From Bacillota bacterium (GTDB lineage: Bacteria; Bacillota; Clostridia; Acetivibrionales; DSM-1351): a stretch of DNA of 30,866 nucleotides. A program made the position numbers and the translations under genes. Location: the NCBI GenBank assembly GCA_023443515.1, contig JAEZUC010000163.1, forward strand, positions 1 through 30,866. The letters are read 5' to 3'. This document shows, piece by piece, positions 1 to 9,081 of the stretch (positions are counted from its first letter, which is position 1; the number at the start of each line of letters is the position of its first letter). The notes under the pieces are model-generated. The model had not been told where the DNA came from and did not search any database. It worked only from the letters and a program-made list of their open reading frames with translations.

Positions 1-37
1 TCCATACTAGACACCCTTTCACTCTAAATTTTTAACC

Positions 38-2035
38 TTATATGTTTCTGGCAACTTCATAAGCATCCCAAATAGCGTACATTATGTTAGATACCTTACG
101 TGCATCTCCTATCAGATGTATGTCATCGATATCATATTTGAGCTCCTCATAAACCGACCTTTCAGAATTGTATCCTACAGCTAAAACTATACTGTCAGCG
201 CTTATCTCCCTAATATCTCCGGCAACATCTACCAGAGCACCTTTTTCGGTTGTTTTTATTATCTTGGAGGAAGTTAATACTTCAATCCCCTTGTATGGTA
301 TTAATCTTTCCAGCATTTCTGAATTCGCATGACACAGAGGGCCGTTTAATGCAAGAAGTTTGTTTTGTATTTCTACTATGGTGACTTTTTTTCCTTTTTG
401 TGCAAGCCAGAGTGCAAGCTCACAACCAACCAAGCCACCCCCCACAACAATGACTTCATTACCTGATTTTTCTTTTTCCAGTAGCACATCTTCCGCAGTA
501 AACACCTTATTATATTCACCCAGATTGAATATCTTGGGTTTTGAACCCGTCGCAATTATAACTGTATCTGCTTTACTATTTTTTACAATCTCTGCAGTTA
601 ATTCTGTATTGCAATTAACCTCTACTCCAAGTTCTTTTAGAGTTTCCTCATACCAAGCCACCAATAGAAGGTCATCTTCTTTAAAGTCCGGTGTACCTCC
701 GGGTAACAAATTACCGCCCAGACGGCTGCGCTTTTCGTACATAACAGGCTTGTGTCCACGAAGTGCTAAAACTCTGGCTGCCTCGCAGCCTGCCACTCCC
801 CCACCTGCAATAAGCACTGTTTTGCTTTTTAAAGCCGGAGTCAAGCTATGTACTGTCTCCCTGCATGCCTCAGGATTTACTGCACAGTTCAGGGCAGAGT
901 ATTCCTGAATACGCCCCATACAGCCCTCCTGACAAGATAGACAAGGCCTTATAGATTTAAGTTTATCGGCTCTGAGCTTGTTAACCAAATCCGGGTCGGC
1001 AAGCAAAGGTCGTCCAAGACTGATAATATCACAGGCACCCTCATCAAGAGCTTTTAACGCCAGATCAGGATTATCCATACGACCTGCACACAAAACAGGA
1101 ACATTTACTGCCTCTTTTACAATTTTAGCATAAGGTATATACAGGCCCTTTTCCTGATACATGGGAGGATGGCTCCACCACCAGGAATCATAAGACCCAA
1201 CATCTACGTCAAGAGCATCATACCCATAGGAAACGAGTAATTTCGCCGCTTCAATACCTTCCGGGATATCTCTCCCTTTTTCTTCAAAATCTTCTCCCGG
1301 CAAAGCTCCTTCCCGCCAATCCTTAATAAAACTCTTTGGACTGTATCTCAGTGTAACAGGAAAGTCCTCTCCGCATCTTTTCTTAATTTCTTCAACAATT
1401 TCTCTGGCAAACCTGAGCCTGTTTTCAAGACATCCACCATACTCGTCAGTACGGTGATTGAAAAAAGAAATTGCAAACTGATCAATAAGATAGCCTTCGT
1501 GTACTGCATGAATCTGAACCCCGTCAAAACCTGCACGTTTTGCGTTATAGGCTCCGTCTCCGAATTTCTTAATAATTGAATGTATCTCGTCTACGGTCAA
1601 CTCCCGGCAAGTCTTGTCCAACCACCTGTGTTTAATTGGCGAAGGTGCTACAGGAGGATATTCCCCCAGATTTGTTGGAATAGTTACCCTGCCGAAGCCT
1701 CCGCTTAGTTGCAAAAATATCTTTGCATCATAAGCGTGAATCCGTTCTGTCATCTCTCTGGCAGTACGGATAAAGTGAACAGAATTGTGGGTAGAACAGG
1801 GGACGTTTGGCATTCCATGTTCTTCAATCTCATTGTCTACAAATGTAACCCCCGTAATAATCAAGCCTGTTCCGCCTTTGGCACGAGCAGTGTAGTAGTC
1901 TATTCCTCGTTGATTAAAACCTCCCTCTGCATCTGCCAGACCTAAAGGTCCCATAGGCGCCATGGCAAACCTATTTTTCATTTCTACAGAACCAATTTTT
2001 ATGGTTTCAAATAATTTCTCATACTTTTTTTGCAT
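38..2035 (-). CDS. NADH:flavin oxidoreductase, old yellow enzyme / 2,4-dienoyl-CoA reductase type with Fe-S cluster
   Basis: A 665-residue cytoplasmic flavoenzyme of the family holding 2,4-dienoyl-CoA reductase, 2-enoate reductase and the clostridial BaiCD/BaiH bile-acid enzymes. The N-terminal part (about 1-360) is the FMN-binding TIM barrel, with the HEGYLIDQF active-site stretch and the RTDEYGG motif. Cysteines 365, 368, 372 and 384 form the CxxCxxxCx11C signature for a [4Fe-4S] cluster. The C-terminal part has two dinucleotide-binding folds (IAGGGVAGCEAAR near 410, VVGGGLVGCELA near 530) for FAD and NAD(P)H. Full length for the family. A GGGGG ribosome site precedes the ATG. By family it would reduce an activated C=C bond with NAD(P)H; the substrate cannot be read from sequence. 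It follows the chemotaxis gene with a 79-base gap. Confidence 0.9.
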   Translation of the reverse strand: MQKKYEKLFETIKIGSVEMKNRFAMAPMGPLGLADAEGGFNQRGIDYYTARAKGGTGLIITGVTFVDNEIEEHGMPNVPCSTHNSVHFIRTAREMTERIHAYDAKIFLQLSGGFGRVTIPTNLGEYPPVAPSPIKHRWLDKTCRELTVDEIHSIIKKFGDGAYNAKRAGFDGVQIHAVHEGYLIDQFAISFFNHRTDEYGGCLENRLRFAREIVEEIKKRCGEDFPVTLRYSPKSFIKDWREGALPGEDFEEKGRDIPEGIEAAKLLVSYGYDALDVDVGSYDSWWWSHPPMYQEKGLYIPYAKIVKEAVNVPVLCAGRMDNPDLALKALDEGACDIISLGRPLLADPDLVNKLRADKLKSIRPCLSCQEGCMGRIQEYSALNCAVNPEACRETVHSLTPALKSKTVLIAGGGVAGCEAARVLALRGHKPVMYEKRSRLGGNLLPGGTPDFKEDDLLLVAWYEETLKELGVEVNCNTELTAEIVKNSKADTVIIATGSKPKIFNLGEYNKVFTAEDVLLEKEKSGNEVIVVGGGLVGCELALWLAQKGKKVTIVEIQNKLLALNGPLCHANSEMLERLIPYKGIEVLTSSKIIKTTEKGALVDVAGDIREISADSIVLAVGYNSERSVYEELKYDIDDIHLIGDARKVSNIMYAIWDAYEVARNI

Positions 2036-2114
2036 ATAATTCCCCCGAACTTACTAGTTATTTTTTTGAAATTATGTAAATAATATTATATACTGTTTGA
2101 AGTCTTTTTAGAAG

Positions 2115-2948
2115 TTATATATCCTTAGACATATCTTCTAATTTTTTTGCAGATAAAGTCAACTCTTCTACAGAAGCCGCTATCTCCTCAAACGAAGCAG
2201 CTTGGGATTTGTAAATATCATTTGCATTGTTTATTTTTGTACTTATTTCCTTTATAGAATTTTTAATCTGTTTTAGTACCAAGTCAATTTGCTTGATGGA
2301 ATTATTTGTTGAATTTGCTAATTTACGAATTTCCTGTGCAACTATATTAAAGCCTTTACCATGTTCGCCGGCACGTGCTGCTTCAATGGCTGCATTTAAC
2401 CCCAGTAGATTCGTTTGTGAAGCAATACCCCTTATGAAGCTAAGTATTTCATCTGTAGTCCCTGTATTCTCATCCGCCTCATTTGCTTCTTTTTGGATTT
2501 CATTGCTCATTGCAACAACGTCCTTAAGTCCTGCAGATACCCCATTAATTGCACCGGAAATCTGTTGCAATTCTGTAGATTGGTTTTCATAGGCTTCATG
2601 TAATTCAGCGCTTTTTTGCAGGCTTTTGCCCAGCAAGATACAACCCACTACAGTATCATTTTCTTTTATTGGTAAAGCGTAAGACTTGAAGGGTACACCA
2701 TAAACTTCCTTAGGAACGATGCTTATGGTCAATTGGCCTGTTTGGATTGCCTTAAATGCAGCTCCCCCCTGAGGTATAGGGTCTCCTGGTTCTGACTTAA
2801 GCATAAGACCGGGACAGCTTTGATTAACTAGAATTCTTTCTGTGTCTGTTATTGCTATAGATGCTGCATTGTCTAAGAATATAGCCATATATGGTATGAC
2901 TTTAAAGAATGCATCCAAGGTTTCATTCTGAATCACTGGTGTAAACAT
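2115..2948 (-). CDS. Small soluble methyl-accepting chemotaxis protein
   Basis: A 277-residue protein with no signal peptide and no hydrophobic membrane segment. Residues about 1-115 look like a small alpha/beta sensor domain. About 120-277 is a short MCP signalling domain with the conserved hairpin tip (IASQTNLLGLNAAIEAARAG, then GKGFNIVAQEIRKLA), which contacts CheA/CheW. It is much shorter than membrane receptors (500-700 residues) and resembles the short cytoplasmic receptors such as YfmS of Bacillus. The family role is modulation of the chemotaxis kinase by an intracellular cue; the ligand is unknown. It is not next to che genes. Confidence 0.87.
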   Translation of the reverse strand: MFTPVIQNETLDAFFKVIPYMAIFLDNAASIAITDTERILVNQSCPGLMLKSEPGDPIPQGGAAFKAIQTGQLTISIVPKEVYGVPFKSYALPIKENDTVVGCILLGKSLQKSAELHEAYENQSTELQQISGAINGVSAGLKDVVAMSNEIQKEANEADENTGTTDEILSFIRGIASQTNLLGLNAAIEAARAGEHGKGFNIVAQEIRKLANSTNNSIKQIDLVLKQIKNSIKEISTKINNANDIYKSQAASFEEIAASVEELTLSAKKLEDMSKDI

Positions 2949-3095
2949 AATATCATATCCTTTTTTTTAAATTTTATAACAATTTTTCTACAGATTATTA
3001 CAATAATTGTATACTTATATCATGTATAAAGTAAAGTTCATATTTCTCAAAAAATTGCCAAGATTTCTTAGTAAGGATAAAAACCCATATTAAAA

Positions 3096-3134
3096 ACCAG
3101 CTCTCTATTAGTATTGATGTCATAGAAAGCTGGT
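3096..3134 (-). terminator. Rho-independent terminator of the alcohol dehydrogenase gene
   Basis: A 12-base inverted repeat (ACCAGCTCTCTA / TAGAAAGCTGGT, one mismatch) closes a 15-base loop. Read on the minus strand it is followed by TTTTTAATATG, so it fits as the terminator 45 bases after the dehydrogenase stop. A T tract also follows on the plus strand, so it may work in both directions. Confidence 0.75.
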
Positions 3135-3178
3135 CATCTTTTTTAATTTTGAATAAATATTTAGTTATTTTATTTTAA

Positions 3179-4378
3179 TTAGAGAGAGTTAACATAAATG
3201 TTTTTTACTGATTCCTTGGTTGCCTTAACAGGTGCAATACCCAGCAGTCCATCAAGACTAGGAGTTTCAAATGCAAGGTTCACAAGTTTGTCAACGACAC
3301 TATCGTCAAACCCTTCGTCTCTCAAATGTGACTTAATGCCTACGCTCTCAATCCAGTTTCTAAGCCCTGTATATACCTTGTCAGCTTCATCTGCTGAACC
3401 CTTTAAACCAGGGAGAATCGGTTCAAAAATCTCTGCCAGAATTTCTCCTGAAGCAGGGTAAATTTCCTTTACAACCGCCGGAAGCAACATTGCAAGACCA
3501 AGTCCATGTGCAAGGTCAGGCTTTACAGCACTTAAAGGATGTTCAAGTGCATGTGTATAATGCAGTAAGCCATTATCAAAGGAAGTTCCTGCAATTAGTG
3601 AAGCATATAAAAGATAGTACCTTGCAGTAAGGTTTTCAGGTTCCTTTATGGCTATAGGCAAATATTTTGCAACCAGCCTGATTGTTTCCTTTGCCAGAAG
3701 AATAGCCAAAGGATTTGTAACTATTGTTGTTGAAGCCTCAACAACGTGATTTATAGCATCTACTGATACATATATGGTCTGTTCCGCAGGTAATTTAGTC
3801 ATCAATGCAGGATCGTCAATAGCAAACAAAGGATATATGCAGTCATATGCTATTGCAGGCTTGTATTCTTTTGCCGGAATACTTACAACCGCAAATCTGT
3901 CAACTTCAGTACCTGTTCCGTGGGTAAGGTTTATAGCAATAACAGGGACTGCTTTATCGGGAGCAAAGCTGAGTTCATATAGCTCTGTTGCATTCTTTTC
4001 AGGGTAAGCCAGAAGTATTGCAACACTCTTTGCGGCATCTATCGGACTTCCTCCTCCTATTGCAATAACCGCCTCAGCACCAAAGGCTGCAGCTTCTGCA
4101 GTCGCTTCATCAACCTGATCAACTGTAGGATTGGGAGTAACTTTGCTGTACAATAAGTATTTGATTCCATTGTCCTCAAGTGCTTTTTTCGTTACATCCC
4201 AAGCACCTGTTTTAATATGGGAACTCTTACCTGTCATAACTATAACTTTTGTTATGCCTCTTCCAGACAAGTTTGCTGCAACATCCGCCATCTTGTTGAT
4301 AGCCCCTACTCCAAAAAACGTTGTTGTTTTTGCTCTTATTTCCACTACCTGGTTAATATCAATCTTATTTTCCCACAT
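3179..4378 (-). CDS. Iron-containing alcohol dehydrogenase (group III)
   Basis: A 399-residue cytoplasmic NAD(P)-dependent alcohol dehydrogenase of the iron-activated family, which interconverts alcohols and aldehydes or ketones in fermentation. The N-terminal Rossmann-like half carries GGGSPIDAAK at about 107-116, the nucleotide-binding motif, followed by THGTGTEVDRF. The helical C-terminal half has the metal-site residues in VDAINHVVEAST, HYTHALEHPLSA and LAHGLG. Full length for the family. A GGAGGGG ribosome site precedes the ATG. It is separated from rubrerythrin by 132 bases and has its own terminator, so it is probably transcribed alone. Physiological substrate unknown. Confidence 0.93.
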   Translation of the reverse strand: MWENKIDINQVVEIRAKTTTFFGVGAINKMADVAANLSGRGITKVIVMTGKSSHIKTGAWDVTKKALEDNGIKYLLYSKVTPNPTVDQVDEATAEAAAFGAEAVIAIGGGSPIDAAKSVAILLAYPEKNATELYELSFAPDKAVPVIAINLTHGTGTEVDRFAVVSIPAKEYKPAIAYDCIYPLFAIDDPALMTKLPAEQTIYVSVDAINHVVEASTTIVTNPLAILLAKETIRLVAKYLPIAIKEPENLTARYYLLYASLIAGTSFDNGLLHYTHALEHPLSAVKPDLAHGLGLAMLLPAVVKEIYPASGEILAEIFEPILPGLKGSADEADKVYTGLRNWIESVGIKSHLRDEGFDDSVVDKLVNLAFETPSLDGLLGIAPVKATKESVKNIYVNSL

Positions 4379-4510
4379 ATCTTTACCCCTCCATTTATTA
4401 TTTATTATTTCTAACTTAGTTACCTTAATTAATTTATACCCTATATCATTAATATAAAACTAGATTGTTAAAAAAACAACAATTATTTCCCATATTTTTG
4501 CATAATTTTA

Positions 4511-5095
4511 TTAAGACTTTGCTACTTCAAACCAACCCTGAGGATGTTTGCATACAGGACAGATTCCCGGTGCCTCTGTACCCTCATGTATATGTCCACA
4601 GTTTGTACATACCCATCTAACAGGTGTATTCTTACTGTATAATGTCTGATTTTCTAGTTCAGTTGCCATCTGTTTGAATTTTTTCTCATGTTCACCTTCG
4701 ATTTTTGCTATCATTCTGAAAGCAGCTTCTGCCTGAGGAAATCCCTCTTCCTTGGCAACATCAGCAAAAGCAGGGTATACTTTCGAGTTTTCTTCATGCT
4801 CACCTTCAGCAGCCGCTTTAAGGTTTGCAAGTGTATCTCCCAGTTCAAATGGATATCCGCCGTCTACATTAACGTTGTTCTCACCTGGCCCCATTCCGTC
4901 AATTAGTAAATCATAGAACACTTTTGCGTGAGCTTCCTCATTTTTTATTATTTGTCTGAACTCCTGTTCAATAACAGCGTGTCCCTCTTTTCTCGCATAA
5001 TTCGCATAAAATGTATACCTGTTTTTTGCCTGTGATTCTCCTGCAAATCCTCTTGCAAGGTTTTCAGAAGTTCTTGTACCTGATAACTTTCCCAT
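4511..5095 (-). CDS. rbr: Rubrerythrin
   Basis: A 194-residue oxidative-stress protein that reduces hydrogen peroxide in anaerobes using electrons from rubredoxin or NADH-linked carriers. The N-terminal ferritin-like four-helix domain (about 1-145) has the diiron ligands in GESQAKNRY, KNEEAHAK, AEGEHEEN and IEGEHEKKF. The C-terminal rubredoxin domain (about 155-194) has two CxxC knuckles, CTNCGH and CPVCKH, for one Fe. Length and domain order match classical rubrerythrin. An AGGAGG ribosome site lies just before the ATG. No PerR-like operator was recognised upstream. Confidence 0.96.
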   Translation of the reverse strand: MGKLSGTRTSENLARGFAGESQAKNRYTFYANYARKEGHAVIEQEFRQIIKNEEAHAKVFYDLLIDGMGPGENNVNVDGGYPFELGDTLANLKAAAEGEHEENSKVYPAFADVAKEEGFPQAEAAFRMIAKIEGEHEKKFKQMATELENQTLYSKNTPVRWVCTNCGHIHEGTEAPGICPVCKHPQGWFEVAKS

Positions 5096-5231
5096 GAATA
5101 TCCTCCTAATATAGAATTTAAAGTATATTGTTTCCTCTGAAAAGCAATTTATGCAGTTTTACCAAAAAAGTGTTTGGGTTCACAATATAATAGATACGGT
5201 ACATCAAGGAACATATACAACATACAAGCAA

Positions 5232-5276
5232 AAGGAGCATCGCCAGCTACTTTTCAGTAGTTTTGCGACACTCCTT
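5232..5276 (-). terminator. Terminator hairpin of the polyamine transporter operon
   Basis: On the minus strand AAGGAGTGTCGC pairs with GCGATGCTCCTT over 12 positions (two are G-U), enclosing a second small hairpin CTACT-GAAA-AGTAG. A short T-rich stretch (TTTTGCTT) follows. It lies 20 bases after the potD stop. The T tract is short, so it could instead be a 3' stabilising structure. Confidence 0.6.
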
Positions 5277-5296
5277 ATGTTATAGGTCAACGTTAA

Positions 5297-6349
5297 TTAT
5301 CTGGAAGTAATCTCAGTCCATATCTTGTCATAATCCTTAATAGATGCGTCCAAATCAATGAAAACCTCGCAGTCCTTCATCTGTTCATCGGTTGGATAAG
5401 CAGCAATGTCTTTTAATAATGCAGGATCAAGCTTTTTCTTTGCTTCTGTCTGTGGAGTTGAGTATCCAATATAGTTTGTATTTTCAAGTGCAATTTCAGT
5501 ATCGCACATGAAGTTTATAAATTCCTCGGCTTCCTTCTGGTGTTTTGAAGTACTTGGTATAACCATGGAGTCAAACCACAAATTGCTGCCTTCCTTTGGT
5601 ATCACATATTCAAGGTCTTTATTCTGACTCTTCATGTACACAGCATCCCCTGACCATACTACAGCCAAGGCTCCCTCACCCATAATCATCTTATCCTTTA
5701 CTTCGTCCCCAACATACGCCTGAACAATATCTTTCTGCTTGATTAATTCGTCCTTGGCTTTTTCCAGTTCATCCTTGTTTCTGGTGTTAAGGGAATAACC
5801 TAATTTTTTCAAGGTAACTCCAATAGAATCCCTTTGGCTGTCCAGCATGAATATCTGTTTGTCATATTTCTTGTCCCATAGTATGCTCCAGCTGTCTACA
5901 GGTTCCTTTACCATTGCTTTATTGTAAATAATGCCTACAGTTCCCCACATATAAGGAACAGAGTATTCATTATTGGGGTCGAAGGAAAGATTCTTGAACT
6001 TTTCTTCAATATACTTGTAGTTTGGTACATTATTCAAATTTATTTTGTTGACCATACCTTCATTTATCATTTTCTTTATCATATAATCTGACGGAATGGC
6101 AACGTCATAGTCGCTTCCACCGGCTTTAAGCTTTACATACATTTCTTCATTTGTAGGAAATGTATCATAAACAACATTTATATTGTATTTATCTTCAAAT
6201 TTCTGAATTACATCCTCTCCGATGTAATCTCCCCAGTTGTACACCTTTAGGGTTTTTTTATCGCTTGCAGTTCCTCCGCAGCCTGTTAAAACTGCACTGA
6301 CAGAAACCACAGCCGCTACTGCTAAAATACCTGATAATATTCTTCTCAT
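5297..6349 (-). CDS. potD: Spermidine/putrescine ABC transporter, substrate-binding lipoprotein
   Basis: Extracytoplasmic binding protein for polyamines, 350 residues, tethered to the membrane outer face. The N-terminus is a lipoprotein signal (MRRILSGILAVAA, lipobox LTGC). The mature protein has the PotD-type start LKVYNWGDYIGEDVIQKFE and the aromatic, acidic ligand-site stretches seen in the family. I chose the ATG at 6347-6349 because GGAGG lies six bases before it; an in-frame ATG 21 bases further up would overlap potC and has no such site. Last gene of the regulator-potABCD operon, one base after the potC stop. Putrescine versus spermidine preference cannot be told. Confidence 0.93.
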   Translation of the reverse strand: MRRILSGILAVAAVVSVSAVLTGCGGTASDKKTLKVYNWGDYIGEDVIQKFEDKYNINVVYDTFPTNEEMYVKLKAGGSDYDVAIPSDYMIKKMINEGMVNKINLNNVPNYKYIEEKFKNLSFDPNNEYSVPYMWGTVGIIYNKAMVKEPVDSWSILWDKKYDKQIFMLDSQRDSIGVTLKKLGYSLNTRNKDELEKAKDELIKQKDIVQAYVGDEVKDKMIMGEGALAVVWSGDAVYMKSQNKDLEYVIPKEGSNLWFDSMVIPSTSKHQKEAEEFINFMCDTEIALENTNYIGYSTPQTEAKKKLDPALLKDIAAYPTDEQMKDCEVFIDLDASIKDYDKIWTEITSR

Positions 6350-6350
6350 T

Positions 6351-7172
6351 TTAAACCTCCATGCTATCAATTTTAGTTAATTTCCTTTTCTTTTGCTCTC
6401 TGTCAGAACGTATATTTATTATAAAAAGAAGCAGAAGTACGCCTGTAAACATAAGAGTAGATAATGCATTTATTGTCGGTTTTACACCTGTTCTTGCCAT
6501 GGAATATATGGTGATGGACAGGTTTGAAACTCCCGAACCGGTTGTAAAATAGCTTATGACAAAGTCATCTATTGAAAGGGTTATTGCCATTAGAAATCCC
6601 GATACAATACCCGGCATTATTTCCGGTATTATTACTTTTCTAAGTGCATATGATGAACTTGCACCTAAATCCAAAGCTGCCTCATACAAATTTGTATTCA
6701 TTTGCTTTAGCTTTGGCAAAACAGATAAAATAACATAGGGTATGTTAAATGTTACATGTGCAATAAGCATTGTTAGAAACCCCATTTGCATTTTCATAAA
6801 AGTACCTATGAATACAAACATCAGCATAAGGGAAACCCCGGTAACTATGTCAGGATTCAGAACAGGCAGATAAGTCATATTCATTACAGCAGTCTTTTTT
6901 GCTTTTTTCATGCTGTGTATTCCTATAGCCGCCAGCGTTCCTATTACAACAGCAATTACCGAAGAAAGCAGAGCTATGATAATTGTATTGTAAAGAGCAT
7001 CTTTTATCTGGGAATTTCTGAACAACTCCTCATACCACTTGAATGTAAAGCCGGTCCAATTTCCCCGTGACTTGGACTTGTTAAATGAGAAGGCAATAAG
7101 AACTACTATGGGCAGATACATAAAAAGCAGTATCAGACCTAGATACGACTTCATTATAACCTTTTTTACCAT
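6351..7172 (-). CDS. potC: Spermidine/putrescine ABC transporter permease
   Basis: A 273-residue inner-membrane permease of the type I ABC importer fold, with about six membrane segments. The cytoplasmic coupling loop with the EAA motif is at EAALDLGASSSYALRKVIIPEIMPGI. It pairs with PotB to form the channel, driven by PotA. Its start overlaps the end of potB by seven bases, which suggests translational coupling. A GAGGGG ribosome site lies within potB. Confidence 0.94.
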   Translation of the reverse strand: MVKKVIMKSYLGLILLFMYLPIVVLIAFSFNKSKSRGNWTGFTFKWYEELFRNSQIKDALYNTIIIALLSSVIAVVIGTLAAIGIHSMKKAKKTAVMNMTYLPVLNPDIVTGVSLMLMFVFIGTFMKMQMGFLTMLIAHVTFNIPYVILSVLPKLKQMNTNLYEAALDLGASSSYALRKVIIPEIMPGIVSGFLMAITLSIDDFVISYFTTGSGVSNLSITIYSMARTGVKPTINALSTLMFTGVLLLLFIINIRSDREQKKRKLTKIDSMEV

Positions 7173-7993
7173 AGTGCTGCCCCTCCTCCCTTGTCCTCGT
7201 CAAATCTGGACATAATTGCTATGCTTATTAGTATAAATATCATCATTATAATTGATATAGCCGCGCCAAAATTCCAGTCGTACACCGTCAGGAACTGTCT
7301 CTCAATGAGATTTCCTATCAGGGTATACTGTGCGCCTCCCAGTAGCTTTGATATTACAAAGGTTGTAACCGCCGGCATGAATACCATGGTCAGTCCTGAC
7401 ATAACCCCAGGCAGGCTCAAAGGAAGAATTACTTTTCTGAATACCGTAACCCAGTTCCCGCCCAAATCCTGTGCAGCCTCCACCAGCCTATTGTCTATTT
7501 TCATTAGTACAGAATATATGGGAAGTATCATAAAAGGAAGAAAGTTATAGACCATTCCCAGAACAACTGCCCCATTTGTATACAATATGTTAATGGTCGG
7601 CAAATGGAAAAAGGATAGTATGGAATTTATTATCCCATGCTTTTCCAGTAATGTCAGCCATGCATATGTACGGAGCAGGAAGTTCATCCACATGGGGATT
7701 ATAAAAAGCATGGACATGGTAGTTTTTTTACTGTACTCCTTGCTGGCAAGTATAAGTGCAACCGGATAACCTAAAACAAGGCACACAAAGGTACTTAAAA
7801 GTGCCAGCCAGAGAGATTTGAATAAAACACTGAAAAATATGGGATTACAGAATCTGTAAAAATTTTGCAGTGAAAACCTGAAACCCTGTTCATCCTTTAC
7901 CGTAAATGCATAGAAAAGGATTAACAGTGAAGGTATAATTATAAAAATAGCCATCCATACAAGGTATGGATAAGACAACCACTTCTTTTTCAT
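7166..7993 (-). CDS. potB: Spermidine/putrescine ABC transporter permease
   Basis: A 275-residue permease, the first channel subunit of the polyamine importer, with about six membrane segments. The EAA loop reads EAAQDLGGNWVTVFRKVILPLSLPGV and docks on PotA. It starts two bases after the potA stop and overlaps potC by seven bases, as in a tightly coupled operon. Length and order (A-B-C-D) are those of canonical potABCD. Confidence 0.94.
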   Translation of the reverse strand: MKKKWLSYPYLVWMAIFIIIPSLLILFYAFTVKDEQGFRFSLQNFYRFCNPIFFSVLFKSLWLALLSTFVCLVLGYPVALILASKEYSKKTTMSMLFIIPMWMNFLLRTYAWLTLLEKHGIINSILSFFHLPTINILYTNGAVVLGMVYNFLPFMILPIYSVLMKIDNRLVEAAQDLGGNWVTVFRKVILPLSLPGVMSGLTMVFMPAVTTFVISKLLGGAQYTLIGNLIERQFLTVYDWNFGAAISIIMMIFILISIAIMSRFDEDKGGGAALW

Positions 7994-7995
7994 TA

Positions 7996-9042
7996 TCAGC
8001 CCATCCTTTTCATAATATGAATATCATTAGGATTCATTACCATACCAACTATTGACCCGGTTTCTACCATCTGGGTACTGTGGATTGTCCAGACATAATC
8101 CTGTCCTTCCACAAGCATTTCATAATGAACTCCTTTAAAGGTAACTGACTTTACCCTTCCCTTTATCATTCCTTTTTCTTCGCTGACAAGCTTGATATCC
8201 TCCGGTCGCACCACTGCATCTATTCCCTCATTCTCTGAAAAACCTTTATCAAGACACTCAAAGACCCTGTTTGCAAATTCAACGGCAAAATCCTTTATCA
8301 TCTTGCCTTTAATAATATTGCTCTCACCTATAAAATCAGCTACAAATGCATTCTTAGGCTCGTTGTAAATCATTTGAGGAGTGCCTATCTGCTGTATACT
8401 GCCCGAATTCATAACTACTATTGTGTCGGACATTGTAAGGGCTTCTTCCTGATCATGAGTAACGTATACAAAGGTTATACCTGTTTGTTTATGTATGTTT
8501 TTCAGCTCTACCTGCATCTCTTTACGTAGTTTTAAATCCAAGGCCCCAAGCGGTTCATCTAGTAATAAAACCTCGGGCTGGTTTACAAGTGCCCTGGCGA
8601 TAGCAACTCTCTGTTGTTGTCCCCCTGACAAAGAATCCACCGATCTCTTATGAAAACCTTTAAGATTTACAAGCTCCAGCATCTCATCAACTTTCTTGTT
8701 TATTGTGGTCTTGTCCATTTTTTTGATTTTCAGGCCAAATGCTATATTCTCATATACATTCATATGCGGAAAAAGTGCATATTTCTGAAATACAGTGTTG
8801 ACCTTTCTTTGATATGGAGGAAGGTCATTTATCCTTTTACCTTCAAAAAAGACATCCCCGCTGTCAGGCTTTTCAAACCCGCCTATTATTCTAAGAGTGG
8901 TTGTCTTTCCGCAGCCACTTGGTCCGAGAAAGGTAATGAACTCATTTTTTAGTATGTATAAATTTATATTGTTTAGTACCTGACTATCATCAAAACTTTT
9001 TTTAACATCTTGAAGTAATATAATTGGTTGATTTTCGCTCAT
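7996..9042 (-). CDS. potA: Spermidine/putrescine ABC transporter ATP-binding protein
   Basis: A 348-residue cytoplasmic ATPase that powers polyamine uptake. Walker A GPSGCGKTT lies at 40-48, followed by the Q-loop FQKYALFPHMNVYEN, the ABC signature LSGGQQQRVAIARAL, Walker B LLLDEPLGALD and the switch histidine in VTHDQEEAL. The C-terminal part (about 240-348) is the TOBE-type regulatory domain usual in PotA. A GGAGG site precedes the ATG. It follows the regulator gene by 39 bases. Confidence 0.94.
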   Translation of the reverse strand: MSENQPIILLQDVKKSFDDSQVLNNINLYILKNEFITFLGPSGCGKTTTLRIIGGFEKPDSGDVFFEGKRINDLPPYQRKVNTVFQKYALFPHMNVYENIAFGLKIKKMDKTTINKKVDEMLELVNLKGFHKRSVDSLSGGQQQRVAIARALVNQPEVLLLDEPLGALDLKLRKEMQVELKNIHKQTGITFVYVTHDQEEALTMSDTIVVMNSGSIQQIGTPQMIYNEPKNAFVADFIGESNIIKGKMIKDFAVEFANRVFECLDKGFSENEGIDAVVRPEDIKLVSEEKGMIKGRVKSVTFKGVHYEMLVEGQDYVWTIHSTQMVETGSIVGMVMNPNDIHIMKRMG

Positions 9043-9081
9043 TCTTTTCCTCCAACAATTGTTACTGTTTAAATTTACAGC

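Noticed and set aside
360..908. 182-codon Ser/Pro-rich open frame antisense to the flavin oxidoreductase
   Set aside because: It is a shadow of the FAD-binding domain on the opposite strand, with low-complexity composition.
4464..4483. Terminator after rubrerythrin (ATTGTT/AACAAT hairpin)
   Set aside because: The stem is only six A-T rich pairs and no T tract follows in the needed direction.
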